Notes: generated from the letters alone by a model not told the origin. A stretch of 64,000 bases of DNA from Streptomyces hundungensis (GCF_003627815.1 NZ_CP032698.1:5084001-5148000); one strand, 5' to 3'. Positions 36,574-47,125 are shown, counted from the stretch's first letter. Numbers and translations are program-made.

Positions 36574-37449
36574 ATGAGGAGCAGCAACCCGGTCTTCTCG
36601 CGACGGGGGTTCAGCCGCGACAACGGCTACGCCGGTTTCAACACCGCGCAGCAGCCGCAGGCCGGGGGCAACCCGTACGCGCAGGCGCCCACGAACCCGT
36701 ACGCGACGAATCCGTACGCCCAGCAGGACACGCAGCAGGGCGTCCCGCAGGCGCCGGCCCGTTCCGGCGCGATGACGATCGACGACGTGGTCTCGCGCAC
36801 CGCGATCACGCTCGGCACGGTCGTCGCGGGTGCGGTCGTCGCCTGGCTGGCGCTCCCGGTCGACGCGGCGAACGTCAACAAGTCCTACGGCATCGCCATC
36901 GGCGCCGCGCTGATCGCGTTCGTCCTCGCCATGGTCCAGTCCTTCAAGCGCAGGCCCACGCCGGCGCTGATCCTCGGGTACGCGGCCTTCGAGGGCGTCT
37001 TCCTCGGCGTGATCAGCTCGGTCGTCACGACGTATGTGTCGGCGGGCGCGGTGCCGCAGGCGGTGCTCGGCACGATGGCCGTCTTCGCCGGCGTGCTCAT
37101 CGCCTACAAGACCCGGCTGATCCGGGTCAACCGCCGCTTCACCGGTTTCGTCATGGCCGCGGCCATCGGCTTCATGCTGCTGATGCTGGTCAACCTGCTG
37201 TTCTCGGCGATCGGCGGCGGCGACGGCCTCGGCTTCCGCAGCGGTGGCCTCGGCATCCTCTTCGGGATCATCGGCATCGTCCTCGGTGCGTGCTTCCTCG
37301 CCCTGGACTTCAAGCAGGTCGAGGACGGGATCACCTACGGCGCCCCGCGTGAGGAGTCCTGGCTCGCGGCCTTCGGCCTCACCATGACCCTGGTGTGGAT
37401 CTACCTGGAGGCGCTGCGGCTGATCTCCATCCTCCAGGGCAACGACTGA
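36574..37449 (+). CDS. Bax1-I/YccA family integral membrane protein
   Basis: 291 residues. The N-terminal ~65 are Gln/Pro/Tyr-rich and cytoplasmic (NPYAQAPTNPYATNPYAQ). Seven membrane helices with the Bax inhibitor-1 pattern follow (AFEGVFLGVISS, the Asp-containing LDFKQVEDG, and LEALRLISIL at the end). Bacterial members are linked to calcium leak, but the physiological role here is unproven. GGAGGAGTGAG precedes ATG 36574. It is a single gene with a strong terminator. Confidence 0.9.
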   Translation: MRSSNPVFSRRGFSRDNGYAGFNTAQQPQAGGNPYAQAPTNPYATNPYAQQDTQQGVPQAPARSGAMTIDDVVSRTAITLGTVVAGAVVAWLALPVDAANVNKSYGIAIGAALIAFVLAMVQSFKRRPTPALILGYAAFEGVFLGVISSVVTTYVSAGAVPQAVLGTMAVFAGVLIAYKTRLIRVNRRFTGFVMAAAIGFMLLMLVNLLFSAIGGGDGLGFRSGGLGILFGIIGIVLGACFLALDFKQVEDGITYGAPREESWLAAFGLTMTLVWIYLEALRLISILQGND

Positions 37450-37466
37450 CCCGCGGGAGCGAACAC

Positions 37467-37511
37467 GACGAGGGGCCCCGCCCGGCGCACTGCCGGGCGG
37501 GGCCCCTCGTC
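37467..37511. terminator. Strong bidirectional terminator
   Basis: A perfect 20-bp stem (37467-37486 with 37492-37511) and a 5-nt loop, between the convergent Bax1-I and glucanase genes. Confidence 0.87.
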
Positions 37512-37525
37512 GTCGGGCCCGGTCC

Positions 37526-38722
37526 TCACCAGCCGATCGAGAGCGTCAGCTCCGTCGGCGGGGCGGCGTTGCCCAGGATCTGCACCGAGGACTGGTCATT
37601 GATGTCGTCGTACGGGAACCCGTACGCCCGGCCCGCCAGGCCGACCGTGTGGAAGAAGGCCGCGTAGTCGTTCTTCGGGGTCGTGCCCGGGTAGTACGCG
37701 GACGGGGTGTGCCACAGCGCGGTGTTCTGGGCCACGCCCCGGTTGAACGCGGCGCAGAACTCCGCGCCGAGCCGCTTCTCCACGTCGCTGCCCGAGGCGA
37801 GCGCCCCCGAGCAGGCCATGACCTCGCGCGAGGTCGGCCTGCGCAGGGTGTAGGGGCCGGCCCCGTTCCTGGTGAAGGTCAGGGTGTCGCCCGCGACCCG
37901 CCCGGAGAGCGTCTCGCCCGGCAGGCTCAGCGTGAACGGATGCGAGGCGTAGTAGCTCCAGGTGTCGTTCACCGTGGCCGTCAGGTAGTCCGCGGGGAAG
38001 GCGGCGGCCGAGCGCGGGGCCACGATCCGGTAGGCGGACCGCAACGGCTGGAACGCCGCCCCGACGCTCGACGCGTACGCCGACATGACCTCGGCGCGGG
38101 ATCGGCTGATGCCCCGCGTCGTGTCGTAGCCGCTGGAGGTCTGGCGCAGCCGCGCGGTCATCGGGAAGCCGAACTGGTCTACCTGGGTGGTGTTGCCGCC
38201 GTACGCCGCCTGGCCGTTGACGAAGGTGTACTCGTACCAGTCGTAGTAGACGTCGTTGTTGGGGTCGGAGGGGTTGTTGGGGTCGGGGCCGCCCCAGCCC
38301 TGGTCGTCCGGCGATACGGGGATGTAGAGCGGCGAGCCGAGCGAGAGGTAGATCCGGCCGCCGCGGATCGAGGACGGGGACGGCACCCGGCCGCCCACCT
38401 GGGCCAGGGTGAAGGACATGTTCGGGTAGTTCACGCCGTGCTTGGTGAGGTGGCCGGGCGCGTTCGCGTCGAGGTGGTTGATGTGGGCCGTCGTGCCGTC
38501 GGGCTTCAGATACGACCACTGGCCGGGGGTGATCTGGCCGAGCACGGTGATGTGGATCTGTGCGTCGGCGTACGCGCCATGGGTGTTGTTCTGGAACACG
38601 ATCGGGAAGCCGGCCGCGGCCGTCCCCGGGGCGTCGGACGCCGTCGCCGTGGTGGTGCCCGCGCCGAGGAGGAGCAGGGCGCTCGTGGTCGCGGCCGCGA
38701 GGAGCAGCCGTACGGTCTTCAT
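37526..38722 (-). CDS. Secreted GH64 beta-1,3-glucanase
   Basis: 398 residues. A signal peptide (about 30) is followed by a GH64 catalytic region with its beta-barrel start (FPIVFQNNTHGAYADAQIHI), GGRIYLSLGSPLYIPV, DWYEYTFV and VDQFGFPMTARL. Family members release laminaripentaose from beta-1,3-glucan, so it likely degrades fungal or yeast walls. ATG 38722 has GGGGAGG upstream. The stop of the GH16 gene is 17 nt upstream, so both glucanases are probably one operon under the tandem operators at 40157-40178. Confidence 0.88.
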   Translation of the reverse strand: MKTVRLLLAAATTSALLLLGAGTTTATASDAPGTAAAGFPIVFQNNTHGAYADAQIHITVLGQITPGQWSYLKPDGTTAHINHLDANAPGHLTKHGVNYPNMSFTLAQVGGRVPSPSSIRGGRIYLSLGSPLYIPVSPDDQGWGGPDPNNPSDPNNDVYYDWYEYTFVNGQAAYGGNTTQVDQFGFPMTARLRQTSSGYDTTRGISRSRAEVMSAYASSVGAAFQPLRSAYRIVAPRSAAAFPADYLTATVNDTWSYYASHPFTLSLPGETLSGRVAGDTLTFTRNGAGPYTLRRPTSREVMACSGALASGSDVEKRLGAEFCAAFNRGVAQNTALWHTPSAYYPGTTPKNDYAAFFHTVGLAGRAYGFPYDDINDQSSVQILGNAAPPTELTLSIGW

Positions 38723-38739
38723 GGCTGTGCCTCCCCTCA

Positions 38740-40134
38740 TCAGTGGCCGAAGGTGAACCAGTTGACGTTCACGAAGTCCGCGCCCTGGCCGCTGGTGAAG
38801 GTCAGATACACGTCATGGGTGCCGGTGACGCCGCTGATGTTGGCGGGGACGGTGCGCCAGCTCTGCCAGCCGCCCGTGTTGGCGAGGGCGAAGCTGCCGA
38901 CGGGCGCGCTGCTCGGGCTGTCCAGGCGTACCTCCACCAGACCGCTGACCCCGCCGGCCGCCCCGCTCGCCACCCTCGCGGAGAACTGCCGGGCCGGCGT
39001 CGAGCCGAAGGCGACGCCCTTGTAGAGCGCCCAGTCGCCGTTGGCGAGGGAGCCGATGTCCTGACCGCCGCCGCTGTCGGTGGTGGCCTCCTTGACCACG
39101 CCCGACTGCTGGTCGTACGACTCGGCCTGGAGGGTGCCGTAGGCGTCGCGGTTGCCGGTGGGCGGGGTGGTGGGCGGCGTCGTGCCGGAGCCGGCCTGGA
39201 GCACGGTGACGTAGTCGACGACCAGGGAGTGGCCCGGCTGGGTGCCCGCGTCGGGGCCGCCGCCGAACGCGTCGGGGAAGCCGCCGCCCATGGCGACGTT
39301 CAGGATGACGAAATACCCGTGGTTGGTGGCGTTGGTCCAGGTCGCCGCGGAGACCTGGTTCTGGTTCACGGTGTGGAAGTTGACGCCGTCCAAGTAGAAG
39401 CGCATCTGCTCGACCGAACCCGAGCGGTCCCACTCGACGGCGTAGGTGTGGAAGCCGCCCTGACAGGTGGATCCGTCGCAGGCCTTCTGGCCGCCGATGC
39501 CGGTGGTCTCGTTGCAGGGGCCGCCGGGGCTGGTGCCGCAGTGCATCGTGGACCAGTTGTTGTTCAGGCCCTGGACGTTCTCCATGATGTCGAGCTCGCC
39601 GATGCCGGGCCAGTTCCACCAGTTGCCGCGGAAGGGCGCGCCCAGCGCCCAGAACGCCGGCCAGTAGCCCTTGGCGGCGGCGCCCGTCACATCGGGCATC
39701 CGCAGGCGCGACTCGATGCGGAGCTTGCCGCCGGCCGGGGGCTGGAAGTCGGAGCGGCGGGTCTCGACGCGGCCCGAGGTCCAGTGGCCGGAGGCGTCGC
39801 GCTGCGGGGTGATGCGCAGGTTTCCGGCGCCGTCGAGCGCCACGTTGTTGGTGGACGAGGTCATCGTCTCGACCTCGCCGGTGCCGAAGTTGGCGGGTCC
39901 GCCGGGGTAGCTGGTGCCGGTCGTGTACTGCCAGTTGGCGGTGTCCACTCCCGACCCGGCGGGGCCGTTGAAGTCGTCGCTGAACACGGTGGACCAGCCC
40001 GCGGGCGGCGGCGGGGCGGAGGCGCTCGCGGGCAGGGCGACGACCGCGGCCGAGGCGGCGGCGAGGCCGAGGGTGGACAGGACGGCGACCAGGGCTCGTC
40101 GGGCCGGGCCGCGTCTGTGGGGTGTGGGGCGCAT
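38740..40134 (-). CDS. Secreted GH16 endo-beta-1,3-glucanase with CBM6-like domain
   Basis: 464 residues. A signal peptide ends near ASASA (40). The GH16 domain (about 45-310) has catalytic GELDIMENV (Glu180, Asp182, Glu185). A Thr/Pro linker leads to a CBM6-like module from about 325 (YGTLQAESYDQQSGV, DYVTFTSGQ-type strands ending VNVNWFTFGH). It should cut beta-1,3-glucans such as laminarin outside the cell and complements the GH64 enzyme encoded just downstream. Confidence 0.92.
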   Translation of the reverse strand: MRPTPHRRGPARRALVAVLSTLGLAAASAAVVALPASASAPPPPAGWSTVFSDDFNGPAGSGVDTANWQYTTGTSYPGGPANFGTGEVETMTSSTNNVALDGAGNLRITPQRDASGHWTSGRVETRRSDFQPPAGGKLRIESRLRMPDVTGAAAKGYWPAFWALGAPFRGNWWNWPGIGELDIMENVQGLNNNWSTMHCGTSPGGPCNETTGIGGQKACDGSTCQGGFHTYAVEWDRSGSVEQMRFYLDGVNFHTVNQNQVSAATWTNATNHGYFVILNVAMGGGFPDAFGGGPDAGTQPGHSLVVDYVTVLQAGSGTTPPTTPPTGNRDAYGTLQAESYDQQSGVVKEATTDSGGGQDIGSLANGDWALYKGVAFGSTPARQFSARVASGAAGGVSGLVEVRLDSPSSAPVGSFALANTGGWQSWRTVPANISGVTGTHDVYLTFTSGQGADFVNVNWFTFGH

Positions 40135-40156
40135 GTGGGGGGCCTCTCTCGGAAAG

Positions 40157-40178
40157 AGAGCGCTCTGAGAGCGCTCTC
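40157..40178. promoter_or_regulatory. Tandem LacI-family operators before the glucanase pair
   Basis: Two abutting palindromes, AGAGCGCTCT (40157-40166) and GAGAGCGCTCTC (40167-40178), lie 23-44 bp upstream of the GH16 start. The GAGCGCTC core is the classic half-site of Streptomyces LacI-type repressors of glycan-utilisation genes (CebR-like). Confidence 0.65.
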
Positions 40179-40402
40179 AGCGACGGGCTGCGCGGTCACT
40201 GTGCTCCCCGTCGCCGGGAGCGTCAAGAGGTAAAGCGGTGAAAGGCCTTGCGGGGCAAGGGAGTTCACCTACTGAAGGCGGACCGGGACGCTTTTGCGAG
40301 AGGGGCGGGGGCAGCGCTTCGCCCCGCCGACGGGTCGTCGACGGGGCGAAGGGGCGGTGCGCTTCCCTCGGGGGTGCGGGAAGCCGGAGGTTCCTCCCGG
40401 AA

Positions 40403-40633
40403 CTAGAGCAGCCGGCGGGCGGCTCGCCTCAGGTCGTACTCATGGATGATCGCCTTGGCGTGTCCATAGGCGAGATCGTGCTCGCTCCGGAGCCAGCGCA
40501 CCTTCTCCTCGAAGCGGCAGAGGGAGGGGCCTTCCTCGACGGTGCGGAGCCAGTCGGACACTTCACGACCGGTGCAATGGGGGATGCGGGAGAGCAGGTT
40601 GCGGTGGGTCTCATCGGAGAAGACTTGGGACAT
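40403..40633 (-). CDS. DUF4287-like small protein
   Basis: 76 residues. The sequence follows the DUF4287 pattern: VSDWLRTVEEG, then FEEKVRWLRSEHDLAYGHA, and IHEYDLRR. Members are small cytosolic proteins of unknown function, sometimes related to DUF5655. ATG 40633 is preceded by GGAGG five nt upstream; a longer frame has no such signal. It stands alone, divergent from the next small gene. Confidence 0.72.
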   Translation of the reverse strand: MSQVFSDETHRNLLSRIPHCTGREVSDWLRTVEEGPSLCRFEEKVRWLRSEHDLAYGHAKAIIHEYDLRRAARRLL

Positions 40634-40734
40634 CGGCGCCTCCGGGGGCATTGCGCGCGAACTGGCCTTCACTGCACCGTGCCTGAGGGTGCGCGTATTG
40701 GCAACAGTGCGGGGGAGGCGCGTAGGGTCGCGGC

Positions 40735-41061
40735 GTGCTCGATGTGAACCCCCTGATCTTGGCCGTGGACCGCTTCGCCGACCGGTTGCGGGCCGCCCCC
40801 GAGAGCCGCCTTCGCCGTGGCGCCGCCGCCGAAGCGCTCGCGCTCGCACGGGAGTTGGCGCTCCTCGCGCAGCGCGTCGAGGACCCGGCGCGCGAGCCGC
40901 TGGCCATGCCGGACGCGGGGGTCTTCGCGGTCGCGGATCAGGTCATGGTCGCCGGACGGGATCTGGCGCAGGCCCTGCACCACGCGAAGACCCCGCCCGG
41001 CGGGGAGCCGGACGGGGCCGTGAAGCGGGTGGAAGCCGCGGAGGAACGGGCCTTCGGTTAG
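40735..41061 (+). CDS. Hypothetical Ala/Arg/Leu-rich helical protein
   Basis: 108 residues from GTG 40735, mostly helical and amphipathic (ILAVDRFADRLRAAP, AEALALARELALLAQRVED), with no membrane segment or known motif. Codon use is like its neighbours, so it is probably a real conserved small gene. I do not recognise a family and cannot suggest a role. Confidence 0.72.
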   Translation: MLDVNPLILAVDRFADRLRAAPESRLRRGAAAEALALARELALLAQRVEDPAREPLAMPDAGVFAVADQVMVAGRDLAQALHHAKTPPGGEPDGAVKRVEAAEERAFG

Positions 41062-41134
41062 CGGCGGCGCCCCTGGCGGGCGTCGGGCACTGCCTCGGAG
41101 CGGGGCGATGACCCGGCCCGCGAGGCGCGAGGAT

Positions 41135-41944
41135 TCAGAGCGAGGCGATGACCCGGTCCGCGAGGATGTAGACGCTCTCCTCGCCGCAGGAGAAGGTCAG
41201 CGCGTATGCCCCGGAGACCCCGGAGCCGCCGAGCAGCACCGGCGCCTCGCCGTCGCGCAGGGCGTCCGAGAGGCGCTCCGCGGTCTCGCGGTGGCCCGGG
41301 GTCATGCAGAGCGTGGTGCCGTCGGCGAAGACGTACACGTCGAGCGTGCCGAGCGGCCCCGGGCGCACGTCCGCGAGCGCGGTGCGGGACTCGGCGAGCT
41401 CCTCCAGGCGCGAGACGGTGGCCTCGTGGTCGGCGACGACGGGCGTCTGGACCGGCACGAAGTCGGGGTGCGAGGGGTGGCGGCGGCGGGCCGCGGCGAG
41501 CTCGGGGGAGTCCTCGGGGAACTCCTCGGCCAGCTCCAGGGCCTCGGCCTCCAGGCCCACGAAGTCCGCCTGGCGGGGCAGGAAGAACGCGGCGTCCTCA
41601 CCGAGCCCCGCGAGCCCGCCCAGCATCGGGGAGGGCGCGTCGGCGGCGTCCCTGGCCTCCTGGGCGGCCCAGAAGGCGCGCGCCTCGGCCAGCTCGCGCT
41701 CCCGCTCCTCGGCGAGGGCCTCGGCGACGGCGGCGCGTATTTCGGCGGCCGGGGTCGCGGCGGAGCGGGCCTGCTGGGGCAGGGTCACGGCGGTGTCGGC
41801 GCGGTGTTCGGCACGGGCGGCTGCCAGGTCTTCGCGCAGGGCCACGACCTGCCTGCGCAGCCCGTGGGCAGCGTGCAGGGCAGCGGCGCCCACGGCCGTG
41901 GCAGCGGCCGTGGTCAGCAGTAGGGCAAGAGGCATGGCGCTCAC
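41135..41944 (-). CDS. Membrane-anchored hypothetical protein with coiled coil
   Basis: 269 residues. One N-terminal hydrophobic anchor (PLALLLTTAAATAVGAAALH) is followed by a Glu/Ala/Arg-rich coiled coil to about 105. The acidic globular region ends in a beta-rich part (LGTLDVYVFADGTTLCMTPG, GAYALTFSCGEESVYILADRV). Two cysteines occur near the C-terminus. No family was recognised. Upstream DNA has repeated TACGTCA motifs and a hairpin. Confidence 0.78.
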   Translation of the reverse strand: MSAMPLALLLTTAAATAVGAAALHAAHGLRRQVVALREDLAAARAEHRADTAVTLPQQARSAATPAAEIRAAVAEALAEERERELAEARAFWAAQEARDAADAPSPMLGGLAGLGEDAAFFLPRQADFVGLEAEALELAEEFPEDSPELAAARRRHPSHPDFVPVQTPVVADHEATVSRLEELAESRTALADVRPGPLGTLDVYVFADGTTLCMTPGHRETAERLSDALRDGEAPVLLGGSGVSGAYALTFSCGEESVYILADRVIASL

Positions 41945-42295
41945 TGACGTACTCCCGGATTCAAACGATTCCCCGACTTCCTACATCAGCTTGTCGTGAG
42001 CCCGCTCGTGCTGTCAGTGCATTACGTCACGAAATGGACAGGTCTTTCGGCCTCGCGTTTACCCCTGCACCGCATCTGACCTGCGGAAACTCTGTTTCCG
42101 CAGGAGATACGTCACATCCTGGGGGAGATTCGGTCACGGTTAGGACGCGGAAGGGTTGGCCCTGGGTACCCCGTGGGAGGCGAGTGGCCTGGTCAGGGGG
42201 CCAGGCGTGGCGTTCCGGGAGGCGACGGGGGCGGACCGGGCGTCAACGCTGCGTCGACCAGGGGTCAACGCAGCGCTCCGGCCGCCTCGTTGGCG
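41945..42295. other. Intergenic region with TACGTCA repeats
   Basis: No gene seen. The heptamer TACGTCA appears near 42025 and 42107 and inverted (TGACGTA) at 41946, all within the likely promoter region of the 269-residue membrane protein. A hairpin lies at 42081-42103. Confidence 0.4.
42081..42103. repeat. Perfect 10-bp hairpin CTGCGGAAAC/GTTTCCGCAG
   Basis: Two 10-base arms separated by TCT. It could be an operator or the thiolase terminator on the minus strand, about 190 bp past that stop. Confidence 0.5.
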
Positions 42296-43516
42296 TCAGC
42301 TGAGACGCTCGATGACCATCGCCATGCCCTGGCCACCGCCGACGCACATGGTCTCCAGACCGAACTGCTTGTCGTGGAACTGGAGGCTGTTGATCAGCGT
42401 GCCGGTGAGGCGGGCGCCGGTCATGCCGAAGGGGTGGCCGACCGCGATGGCGCCGCCGTTGACGTTCAGCTTGTCCAGCGGGATGCCGAGGTCCTGGTAG
42501 GACGGGATCACCTGGGCGGCGAACGCCTCGTTGATCTCGAAGAGGTCGATGTCGTCGACGGTCAGGCCGGCCCGCTTCAGGGCCTGGCGGGACGCCTCGA
42601 CCGGGCCGAGGCCCATGATCTCGGGCGACAGGCCGGTCACGCCGGTGGAGACGATGCGGGCCAGCGGGGTCAGACCCAGCTCGCGCGCCTTGGTGTCGCT
42701 CATGATGACGAGGGCGGCGGCGCCGTCGTTCAGCGGACAGCAGTTGCCGGCGGTGACCAGTCCGTCCGGGCGGAAGACGGGCTTGAGGCCCTCGACGCCT
42801 TCCAGGGTGACGCCCGCGCGGGGGCCGTCGTCCTTGCTGACCACGGTGCCGTCCGGGGTCGTCACGGGCGTGATCTCGCGCTCCCAGAAGCCGTTCTTGA
42901 TGGCTTCCTCGGCGAGGTTCTGCGACCGCACGCCGAACTCGTCCATCTCGCGCCGCGAGATCCCCTTGAGGCGGGCGAGGTTCTCGGCGGTCTGGCCCAT
43001 CGCGATGTACGCGTCCGGCACCAGGCCGTCCTCGCGCGGGTCGTGCCAGTCGGAGCCCTCGGACTGCGCGACGGCGGCGGTGCGCGCCTCGGCGTCCGCG
43101 AAGAACGGGTTGTGGGTGTCGGGCAGGCCGTCGGAGGAGCCCTTGACGGAGCGGGACACCATCTCGACGCCGGCCGAGATGAACACGTCGCCCTCGCCCG
43201 CCTTGATGGCGTGCAGCGCCATGCGCGAGGTCTGGAGCGAGGACGAGCAGTACCGGGTGATGGTGCAGCCCGGCAGGTGGTCCATGCCCATCTGTACGGC
43301 CACGATGCGGCCGAGGTTGTGGCCCTGCTCGCCGCCGGGCAGGCCGCAGCCGAGCATCAGGTCGTCGATGTCGCGCGGGTCGAGGCCGGGCACCTTGGCG
43401 AGGGCGGCCTCGATGATCGTGGCGGTCAGGTCGTCCGGGCGCAGGTCCTTGAGGGAACCCTTGAAGGCGCGGCCGATGGGGGAACGGGCGGCAGAGACGA
43501 TCACGGCTTCGGGCAT
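42296..43516 (-). CDS. Acetyl-CoA C-acyltransferase (thiolase)
   Basis: 406 residues, typical thiolase length. The nucleophile is Cys90 (RYCSSSLQT). NEAFAAQ, GGAIAVGHPFGMTGAR with the active-site His near 360, and the second Cys in MCVGGGQGMA follow. It condenses or cleaves acyl-CoAs in beta-oxidation or acetoacetyl-CoA formation; direction cannot be told from sequence. ATG 43516 follows GGAG. A longer frame with 22 extra residues was rejected. It lies downstream of the SGNH hydrolase gene on the same strand. Confidence 0.95.
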   Translation of the reverse strand: MPEAVIVSAARSPIGRAFKGSLKDLRPDDLTATIIEAALAKVPGLDPRDIDDLMLGCGLPGGEQGHNLGRIVAVQMGMDHLPGCTITRYCSSSLQTSRMALHAIKAGEGDVFISAGVEMVSRSVKGSSDGLPDTHNPFFADAEARTAAVAQSEGSDWHDPREDGLVPDAYIAMGQTAENLARLKGISRREMDEFGVRSQNLAEEAIKNGFWEREITPVTTPDGTVVSKDDGPRAGVTLEGVEGLKPVFRPDGLVTAGNCCPLNDGAAALVIMSDTKARELGLTPLARIVSTGVTGLSPEIMGLGPVEASRQALKRAGLTVDDIDLFEINEAFAAQVIPSYQDLGIPLDKLNVNGGAIAVGHPFGMTGARLTGTLINSLQFHDKQFGLETMCVGGGQGMAMVIERLS

Positions 43517-43714
43517 CACGGCTCCAAGGGATGGGAAGGCAGGACTCTCTGGGAAGTTACCCGTACGTACTGGATTGGTCATCCGGGGTGGCGTGTGATG
43601 CCGGACTCTTTTCTAAGCGGTTGCTCAGGAGCGGCCCGGTCGGCGGGTCGGTCGTGCGCGACCCGCCCCTGCCGTGCCGGGCCGTCCGCGGCCCTCCCGG
43701 CCGGACCACCTCCC

Positions 43715-44728
43715 TCAGGGCCCCGTGCGCGAGCCGTTGGGGGTGGGCTCCACCGGGGCCGGAAGGCGCCGCCTGCGGCGGTACTTGAGCAGCGCCCAGG
43801 GCGCACGCACGCCCGTGACCTCGGTGCCCGCCTGGGCCGCCGCGGCCGAGGCCGCCTTCGCCACCGGCAGGATGTCCTCGTTGCGCGAGGCGTCGGGGTG
43901 GTCGGACTCCGGCCACAGGCCGAGCGCCGCACAGAGCGTGGGCAGCACCGCCATCGCCGCCGTCGCATACCCCTCGGCCGAGGGGTGGTAGTTGTCCGGC
44001 CCGAACAGCTCCCGGGGGTTCGCCGCGAACTCGGGTCCGAGCAGATGGCCGAGCGAGACCGTACGGCCGCCCTGCTCGACCACCACGATCGTCTGCGCGG
44101 CCGCGAGCTGGCGCGAGACCCGGCGGGCCAGCCAGCGCAGCGGCTGGTAGACGGGTTCGATGGTGCCGAGGTCCGGACAGGTGCCGACGACCACCTCGGC
44201 CCCCGCGGTGCGCAGTCTGCGGACCGCGGTGGAGAGGTAGCGCACCGAGGTGGTGGGTGCCATCCGGGTGGTGACGTCGTTCGCGCCGATCATGATCACG
44301 CAGACGTCGGGGAGGCGGTCGGGGTCCGCGAGCAGCAGGGACACCTGGCGTTCGAGGTCGTCCGAGCGGGCGCCGGGCAGCGCCACGTTCCGCAGCGTCA
44401 CCATGCGCTCGGCGACCGCCGCGAGACCGGAGGCCAGCAGCGCCGCCGGGGTCTGACCGGCTCTGCGTACCCCCTGGCCGGCCGCCGTCGAGTCGCCCAG
44501 CATGCCGAGCCTGAGGGGCGGCGTGCCGTCCGCGAAGGCCGTCCCGTACAGCCCGTCCGCGTTCGGCGCCTGCGGGGACCCGCTCCCCACCGAGCGCTTC
44601 GCGAGCGCCACCTCGGCCAGGACGACGCCGACCGCGGCCCCCGCGATCAGCCCGATGCCACCGCCGCCGAACGCCGCGCCCGTCGCGATCCGCCGTGCCG
44701 CCCTCGCCCTCGAACCGGTCCCCGCCAC
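43715..44728 (-). CDS. SGNH/GDSL-family hydrolase, membrane-anchored
   Basis: 337 residues. An N-terminal hydrophobic segment (GIGLIAGAAVGVVLAEVAL) anchors or exports it. The SGNH blocks are clear: block I LGDSTAAGQG (nucleophile Ser), block II Gly in NVALPGARS, block III IGANDVT, block V DNYHPSAEGY with Asp and His. It is an esterase or lipase of unknown substrate. GTG 44728 has GGAGG six nt upstream. It diverges from the cystathionine beta-synthase gene. Confidence 0.88.
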   Translation of the reverse strand: MAGTGSRARAARRIATGAAFGGGGIGLIAGAAVGVVLAEVALAKRSVGSGSPQAPNADGLYGTAFADGTPPLRLGMLGDSTAAGQGVRRAGQTPAALLASGLAAVAERMVTLRNVALPGARSDDLERQVSLLLADPDRLPDVCVIMIGANDVTTRMAPTTSVRYLSTAVRRLRTAGAEVVVGTCPDLGTIEPVYQPLRWLARRVSRQLAAAQTIVVVEQGGRTVSLGHLLGPEFAANPRELFGPDNYHPSAEGYATAAMAVLPTLCAALGLWPESDHPDASRNEDILPVAKAASAAAAQAGTEVTGVRAPWALLKYRRRRRLPAPVEPTPNGSRTGP

Positions 44729-44866
44729 CCGCCACCTCCATGGAACGTGCAGTCGTACAAGAGCTAACTGCCCGGTAGCGGGTGTCGCTCAATCCCGTGC
44801 AAAGGTGAACACCCCGTCGGGGTCCGCATACGCTGGCGGTACCTAATCGGAGACCCGGAGACAACG

Positions 44867-46264
<1,398 letters not shown>

Positions 46265-46280
46265 CGTCCACGCCCGCCCC

Positions 46281-46320
46281 GGCTCCCCCAACTCCCTTGC
46301 GGGGGAAGGGAGTCGGGGCC
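46281..46320 (+). terminator. Hairpin after cystathionine beta-synthase
   Basis: CCCCAACTCCCTT pairs with AAGGGAGTCGGGG (one mismatch), 17 nt after the stop. Confidence 0.65.
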
Positions 46321-46681
46321 CGTGGCGGGTGGGGCGGGAGGCGCGGCGGACACAGTCGCGGCGCCGCGCCCGTCGCACAACCGGTACGCGCGTGACATGT
46401 GCGCGCAGCACCGGCTTAACACGGCTCGTGCACAGTGGTGGATGTCGGCCGAGGGACCCTGGCAGGGGGACCGGGCCGGCGCCACCAGCGGCGTCAGAAA
46501 CCTCCGGAGCGGCTCCCGGACTTCGGCGCCCAGGACGCGGAGGCCCGGCCTGACCCGGCCCGTGTCCCTCGCGGGGACCGCCGTCGTCCCGCCCCTCGGG
46601 CAACCGGGGGTGCGGCGGTCCCCGCGATCACCTTCCGCTGTGGCGCGGATCAACCAGGCGTTGGCTCAAGCGAGTTGGGGC
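46321..46681. other. Gene-free stretch between convergent genes
   Basis: About 360 bp without a plausible gene on either strand. Open frames here lack ribosome-binding sites and normal codon bias. Confidence 0.45.
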
Positions 46682-47125
46682 TCAGTCGTCCCGGTCGAAG
46701 CGCCCGGGGCGCGGCCAGGGCCAGCGGTGCGCCGCGTGGACGGCGTTGACGGCGACGATGCCGAACCAGGTCACCAGGAGGCCCTTGAAGCCGGCGTTGA
46801 CCCCGCCGATCGCGGAGAGCGGCACCGCGAGGATCAGCGAGACCATGGCGAAGCCGAACCGCTCGCCGAAATGGCTCTCCGTGCCGCTCCGCGCGGGCTG
46901 CCCGCCCCGGGCCACGACTATCTGCTGCTCCGCCAGCTGCCGCCGCACGCGCCGGTCCACCGAGGCGTCGACCCGCTGCTCGACCTTCTCCAGAAAGGAG
47001 TCGACGAGGGCGGGCTCGTACTCGGGGCCGAGCTCCCTGCGGGCGTGCAGGGTGGCGTCGAGTTCCTTCTTGAGCTCGGCGTCCTTCACGAGGCTGGGCC
47101 GGGGCTCGGTGTCACGGGCGTCCAT
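46682..47125 (-). CDS. Small two-helix membrane protein
   Basis: 147 residues. An acidic N-terminus with a coiled-coil-like helix (DAELKKELDATLHARRELG, LEKVEQRVDASVDRRV) is followed by two adjacent hydrophobic helices near residues 95-130 (GFAMVSLILAVPLSAIGG; GLLVTWFGIVAVNAV). The C-terminus is basic and Pro-rich. No named family was recognised; it resembles actinobacterial integral membrane proteins of unknown role. ATG 47125 has a weak ribosome-binding site; GTG 47134 is an alternative. Confidence 0.78.
   Translation of the reverse strand: MDARDTEPRPSLVKDAELKKELDATLHARRELGPEYEPALVDSFLEKVEQRVDASVDRRVRRQLAEQQIVVARGGQPARSGTESHFGERFGFAMVSLILAVPLSAIGGVNAGFKGLLVTWFGIVAVNAVHAAHRWPWPRPGRFDRDD

Noticed and set aside
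46321..46653. Small gene between cystathionine beta-synthase and the membrane protein
   Set aside because: Open frames on both strands lack start signals and biased third positions typical of the neighbours.
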